From contig SLAK01000264.1 of assembly GCA_007126855.1 (NCBI GenBank), positions 1 through 7,509 of the forward strand: a DNA stretch of 7,509 bases, in the 5' to 3' direction. Every line of letters starts with the position of its first letter. The stretch's first letter is position 1. Source of the DNA: Dehalococcoidia bacterium. GTDB taxonomy: Bacteria > Chloroflexota > Dehalococcoidia > Tepidiformales > Tepidiformaceae. Under the pieces are notes generated by a model. The model was given only the letters and a program-made list of their open reading frames with translations, was not told where the DNA came from and did not search any database. Shown here one piece after another: positions 5,148-7,509 of this stretch. Both the position numbers and the translations under genes were made by a program.

Positions 5148-6665
5148 ATGGGAAGCCTCCAGGTACGGCTCTTCCTCACGTACCTCTTCATCATCGTTGT
5201 CACCCTGGGACTCGCCACCCTCAGCCTCTTCCTGCTGCTGGGCGGTTATCGCGACTCCATCACCTACGGCAACCTCGAAACCCTCGGCCCCTTCGTGCGC
5301 ACCCAGGTCGGTATCACCGCCCCGGATGTGCTGGACTCGCGCGAACCCGACGACACTGTCCCAGTCGGCGCCGACGTCTTGCTCAACATCCTGGGCATCC
5401 GCGAAGAACGTGACAGCGAACGCCTGCGCACCGTCACCTCGCTTGCCGTGATCGACGCCCAGGGCAACGTCCTGCCTGATGCATGGGCCGGTCCCGTCTC
5501 CCTGCTCGACGCGGCAACCGTTGAACTGTCCTCTCCTGCGGCCCTTGCCACCACCAGCGACATCAGCCCCCGCCGCTGCCGGATGGATATCCCCGAAGGC
5601 CCGTCATTGCTCTGCGTTGCCCTCCCGCTACGCGGCCTCGCGCCCGAAGTCGAGGAAGCTTTTGGGCCTGACGCCGTTGGCATCGTTGTCGCCACGCCCG
5701 CCGCCGGCATGGGCGAAGTCCTCGCCGACCTCACCCCGCGCCTGCTCTTCTCCGGCCTCATCGGCCTGGCTGCGGCGCTGGTGCTCGGCTTCCTCCTCTC
5801 CCAGAGCGTGGCCGCACCGTTGCGCAACATCGCCAGCGCCGCCCGCAACGTCGCCCGCGGCAACTATCGCCAGCGTGTCCCCGTCACGGGCCCCCGCGAA
5901 GTCCGTGACCTGGCCGCGAACTTCAACCGCATGACCGGTGAAGTGCAGCGCTCCCAGCAAACCCTCCGCGACTTCCTGGCCAACATCTCCCACGAGCTCA
6001 AGACCCCGCTCACCTCCATCCGCGGCTTCAGCGAAGCCGTCCTCGACGGCACCATCGATGACCCCGAAGGCATCCGCCGCTCGGCACGCATCATCAACGA
6101 CGAGTCCGGCCGCGTCCTCCGCCTCGTGGAAGAGCTCCTCGACCTCTCGCGCATCGAAAGCGGCCAGATATCCATGCGCAAGGAACCACTTCGCCTCGAT
6201 GAACTCTTCGAACATCTCAGTGCCCTCTTCGCCCTGCGCAGCGAAGACACCGGCATCAAGCTGGAAATCACCAACACGACGTCCGCCCGGGTGGACGGCG
6301 ACTACGACCGGCTCGAACAGGTGCTCAACAATCTGCTAGACAACGCTTTTCGCCATACGCCCGAAGGCGGCCTCATCCGCCTCAGTGCCCGCGACCTCCA
6401 CGATGGTGCCGTCCAGGTCATGGTCTCCGACACCGGGGTCGGCATCTCCCCCCGGGACCTTCCCCATCTCTTCGATCGCTTCTATCGCGCCCAGAGCATG
6501 GGAAACCGCAATCGCAAGGGCTACGGCCTGGGGCTCGCGATCTCGCGCGAAATCGTCCGCGCCCACGGCGGCGAAATCTGGGCGACCAGCGAGCCGAACC
6601 AGGGCACCAGCTTCGTTTTCACGCTGCCCACCGTGGGCCAAGCAGCTCGGAAAGCCGGCTCGTAA
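5148..6665 (+). CDS. Membrane sensor histidine kinase, PhoR/ResE-like
   Basis: Partner kinase of the upstream regulator, 505 residues. Order: membrane helix 1 (residues about 8-31), a 165-residue extracytoplasmic sensor region (about 33-197), membrane helix 2 (about 199-219), HAMP linker (about 220-273, PLRNIASAARNVARGNY), HisKA with phospho-acceptor H282 in FLANISHELKTPL, and HATPase with N box LNNLLDNAFRHTP (393-405), G1 DTGVGI (428-433), F box LFDRFYR (441-447) and G2 GYGLGLAI (458-465). All catalytic motifs are intact. Ribosome site GGAGGT lies 9 bases before the ATG at 5148. The sensor region is not a family I can name; TSLAVIDAQGNVL (97-109) looks PAS/Cache-like, and the only two cysteines of the protein (C144, C156) are there. 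There is no cytoplasmic PAS, unlike E. coli PhoR. The last 47 bases overlap the converging phosphotransferase gene. PhoR-like function is inferred from phoU next door. Confidence 0.95.
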   Translation: MGSLQVRLFLTYLFIIVVTLGLATLSLFLLLGGYRDSITYGNLETLGPFVRTQVGITAPDVLDSREPDDTVPVGADVLLNILGIREERDSERLRTVTSLAVIDAQGNVLPDAWAGPVSLLDAATVELSSPAALATTSDISPRRCRMDIPEGPSLLCVALPLRGLAPEVEEAFGPDAVGIVVATPAAGMGEVLADLTPRLLFSGLIGLAAALVLGFLLSQSVAAPLRNIASAARNVARGNYRQRVPVTGPREVRDLAANFNRMTGEVQRSQQTLRDFLANISHELKTPLTSIRGFSEAVLDGTIDDPEGIRRSARIINDESGRVLRLVEELLDLSRIESGQISMRKEPLRLDELFEHLSALFALRSEDTGIKLEITNTTSARVDGDYDRLEQVLNNLLDNAFRHTPEGGLIRLSARDLHDGAVQVMVSDTGVGISPRDLPHLFDRFYRAQSMGNRNRKGYGLGLAISREIVRAHGGEIWATSEPNQGTSFVFTLPTVGQAARKAGS

Positions 6666-7509
6666 TCGCTTCCAGCCCGTAGCCCATCGAAACCGAGCCC
6701 ATCCATCCGGCCATCACCACCGCCATCTTGTAGAGGCCAACCGCCTCGTAGTAGTCCAGGTTGGCCAGGGTCTCGCCGGTCACCTCTGTGTAGGCCGCTG
6801 ATAGCACCGTGTGGCCGCGTTCCGGCCGCGCTCCGGTGAATATCGTCAGGAGCGCCGCGTAAAACCCCAGGTCCGAGCGTGGATCCCCAATAGCTGCCAG
6901 TTCCCAGTCCAGCACCGCCGCCACGTCGTCGCCCTGCACCAGGTAGTTTCCCGGGTTCGGGTCGCCGTGCAGCATCGCCAGGCGCGCATCCGCCGGCTCG
7001 TTTCGCACCAGGTAGGCGTAAAGCTCGTCCGAGAGGCCATGGCCAGCCAGCCCGGCGCGCTCGTGCCGGGTGCGCCAGGCGGCAAGCTCCGCCTCCACCG
7101 GGCTCGCCGGTGCGGCGCCATCCAGCAGAAAGTCGAGCCGCCGCCTCTGCCAGTCCACCCGGTGCACTTCAGCAAGCGCCTCCGCGATCGAATACAGCCG
7201 CGGCGATCTCGAGCCGTACCAGAACAGCGGCAGCGTCTCCCCTTCGATGCGCCGCATGAAGAAGAACGGCGCCCCGAAAACCGACTCGTCCGGCTCGTAC
7301 CAGAGGGTTGGCGGCACGGGCACCGGCGTCGCCTGCAACGCGCGCATCACCCGGAACTGCCGGGACACGTCGTAGGGCGCCAGGATGCCACCCCGCCGCT
7401 GCGGCCGGAACACCAGCGGCACAATGAAGCTCCGCCCGTCACACTCCACTTCCGCGTCCAGCCCCACGGTTTCGTTGCTCGCCCCCGCAGGCATGTGCCG
7501 CACGCGCAC
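6619..7509 (-). CDS. Phosphotransferase of the APH/ACAD10-like family (5' end beyond window)
   Basis: A kinase-like small-molecule phosphotransferase (APH fold). At least 296 residues are present; the frame runs off the right edge and the GTG at the very end is unlikely to be the real start. Seen: the N-lobe glycine-loop segment MPAGASNET (6-14), SRQFRVMRALQATPVPVP (49-66) and FFFMRRIEGE (82-91), the Brenner motif HGDPNPGNY with catalytic D183 and N188 (181-189), the metal-binding D201 in VLDWELAAIGDPRSDLGFY, and a helical C-terminus with KMAVVMAGW. This wording matches bacterial proteins related to the kinase domain of human ACAD10/11, where recent work on the human enzymes points to 4-hydroxyacyl-CoA phosphorylation; true aminoglycoside resistance is less likely. 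The bacterial substrate is not shown here. Its stop lies inside the kinase gene, so the two genes converge with a 47-base overlap and no terminator space. Confidence 0.9.
   Translation of the reverse strand: MRVRHMPAGASNETVGLDAEVECDGRSFIVPLVFRPQRRGGILAPYDVSRQFRVMRALQATPVPVPPTLWYEPDESVFGAPFFFMRRIEGETLPLFWYGSRSPRLYSIAEALAEVHRVDWQRRRLDFLLDGAAPASPVEAELAAWRTRHERAGLAGHGLSDELYAYLVRNEPADARLAMLHGDPNPGNYLVQGDDVAAVLDWELAAIGDPRSDLGFYAALLTIFTGARPERGHTVLSAAYTEVTGETLANLDYYEAVGLYKMAVVMAGWMGSVSMGYGLEAITSRLSELLGPRWAA

Noticed and set aside
5264..5863. Minus-strand 199-residue open frame opposite the sensor domain
   Set aside because: Arg/Ser-rich translation typical of antisense GC-rich DNA, with no supporting ribosome site or domain.
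5628..6215. Minus-strand 195-residue open frame opposite the kinase
   Set aside because: Acidic, glutamate/glycine-rich antisense of the kinase HAMP and HisKA region; not a real protein.

Overview
The window is GC-rich bacterial chromosome. Nearly every base is in a gene, G/C is preferred at third codon positions, and some starts are GTG. No mobile element, CRISPR array, rRNA or prophage gene is visible. The gene mix (a PhoU plus OmpR-type two-component pair, RF3, an XRE-cupin regulator, an acyl-CoA-type CoA transferase and an ACAD10-like phosphotransferase) fits a free-living, metabolically versatile bacterium. The high GC, C-ending codons and ACAD10-like kinase would suit Chloroflexota or Actinomycetota, but nothing here fixes the phylum.

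Left block (1-3266), all on the minus strand. Reading in the direction of transcription, an XRE-cupin regulator (3266-2619) overlaps the start of prfC (release factor RF3, 2622-1015) by ATGA. A tRNA-His(GTG) with encoded G-1 and CCA (925-849) follows. After a 250-base gap with a strong inverted repeat and a possible promoter comes the N-terminal part of a CoA-transferase/acetyl-CoA hydrolase family gene (597 to the left edge).

Middle block (3386-6665). phoU (4051-3386, minus) is divergent from an OmpR/PhoB-type response regulator (4440-5120) and its PhoR-like sensor kinase (5148-6665), both plus. The 388-base divergent region carries candidate promoters in both directions, an 11-base-spaced TTCA repeat on the phoU side that could be a Pho box, and a long leader before the regulator. 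Together these three genes look like the phosphate-response control unit. The pst transporter genes are not in the window.

Right edge (6619-7509, minus). An APH/ACAD10-like phosphotransferase, whose start lies beyond the window, converges on the kinase gene and overlaps its 3' end by 47 bases.

No obviously new multi-gene system is visible. The items most worth a second look are the XRE-cupin/RF3 coupling, the phoU-regulator divergent region with its long leader, and the inverted repeat plus tandem 8-mer before the CoA-transferase gene.
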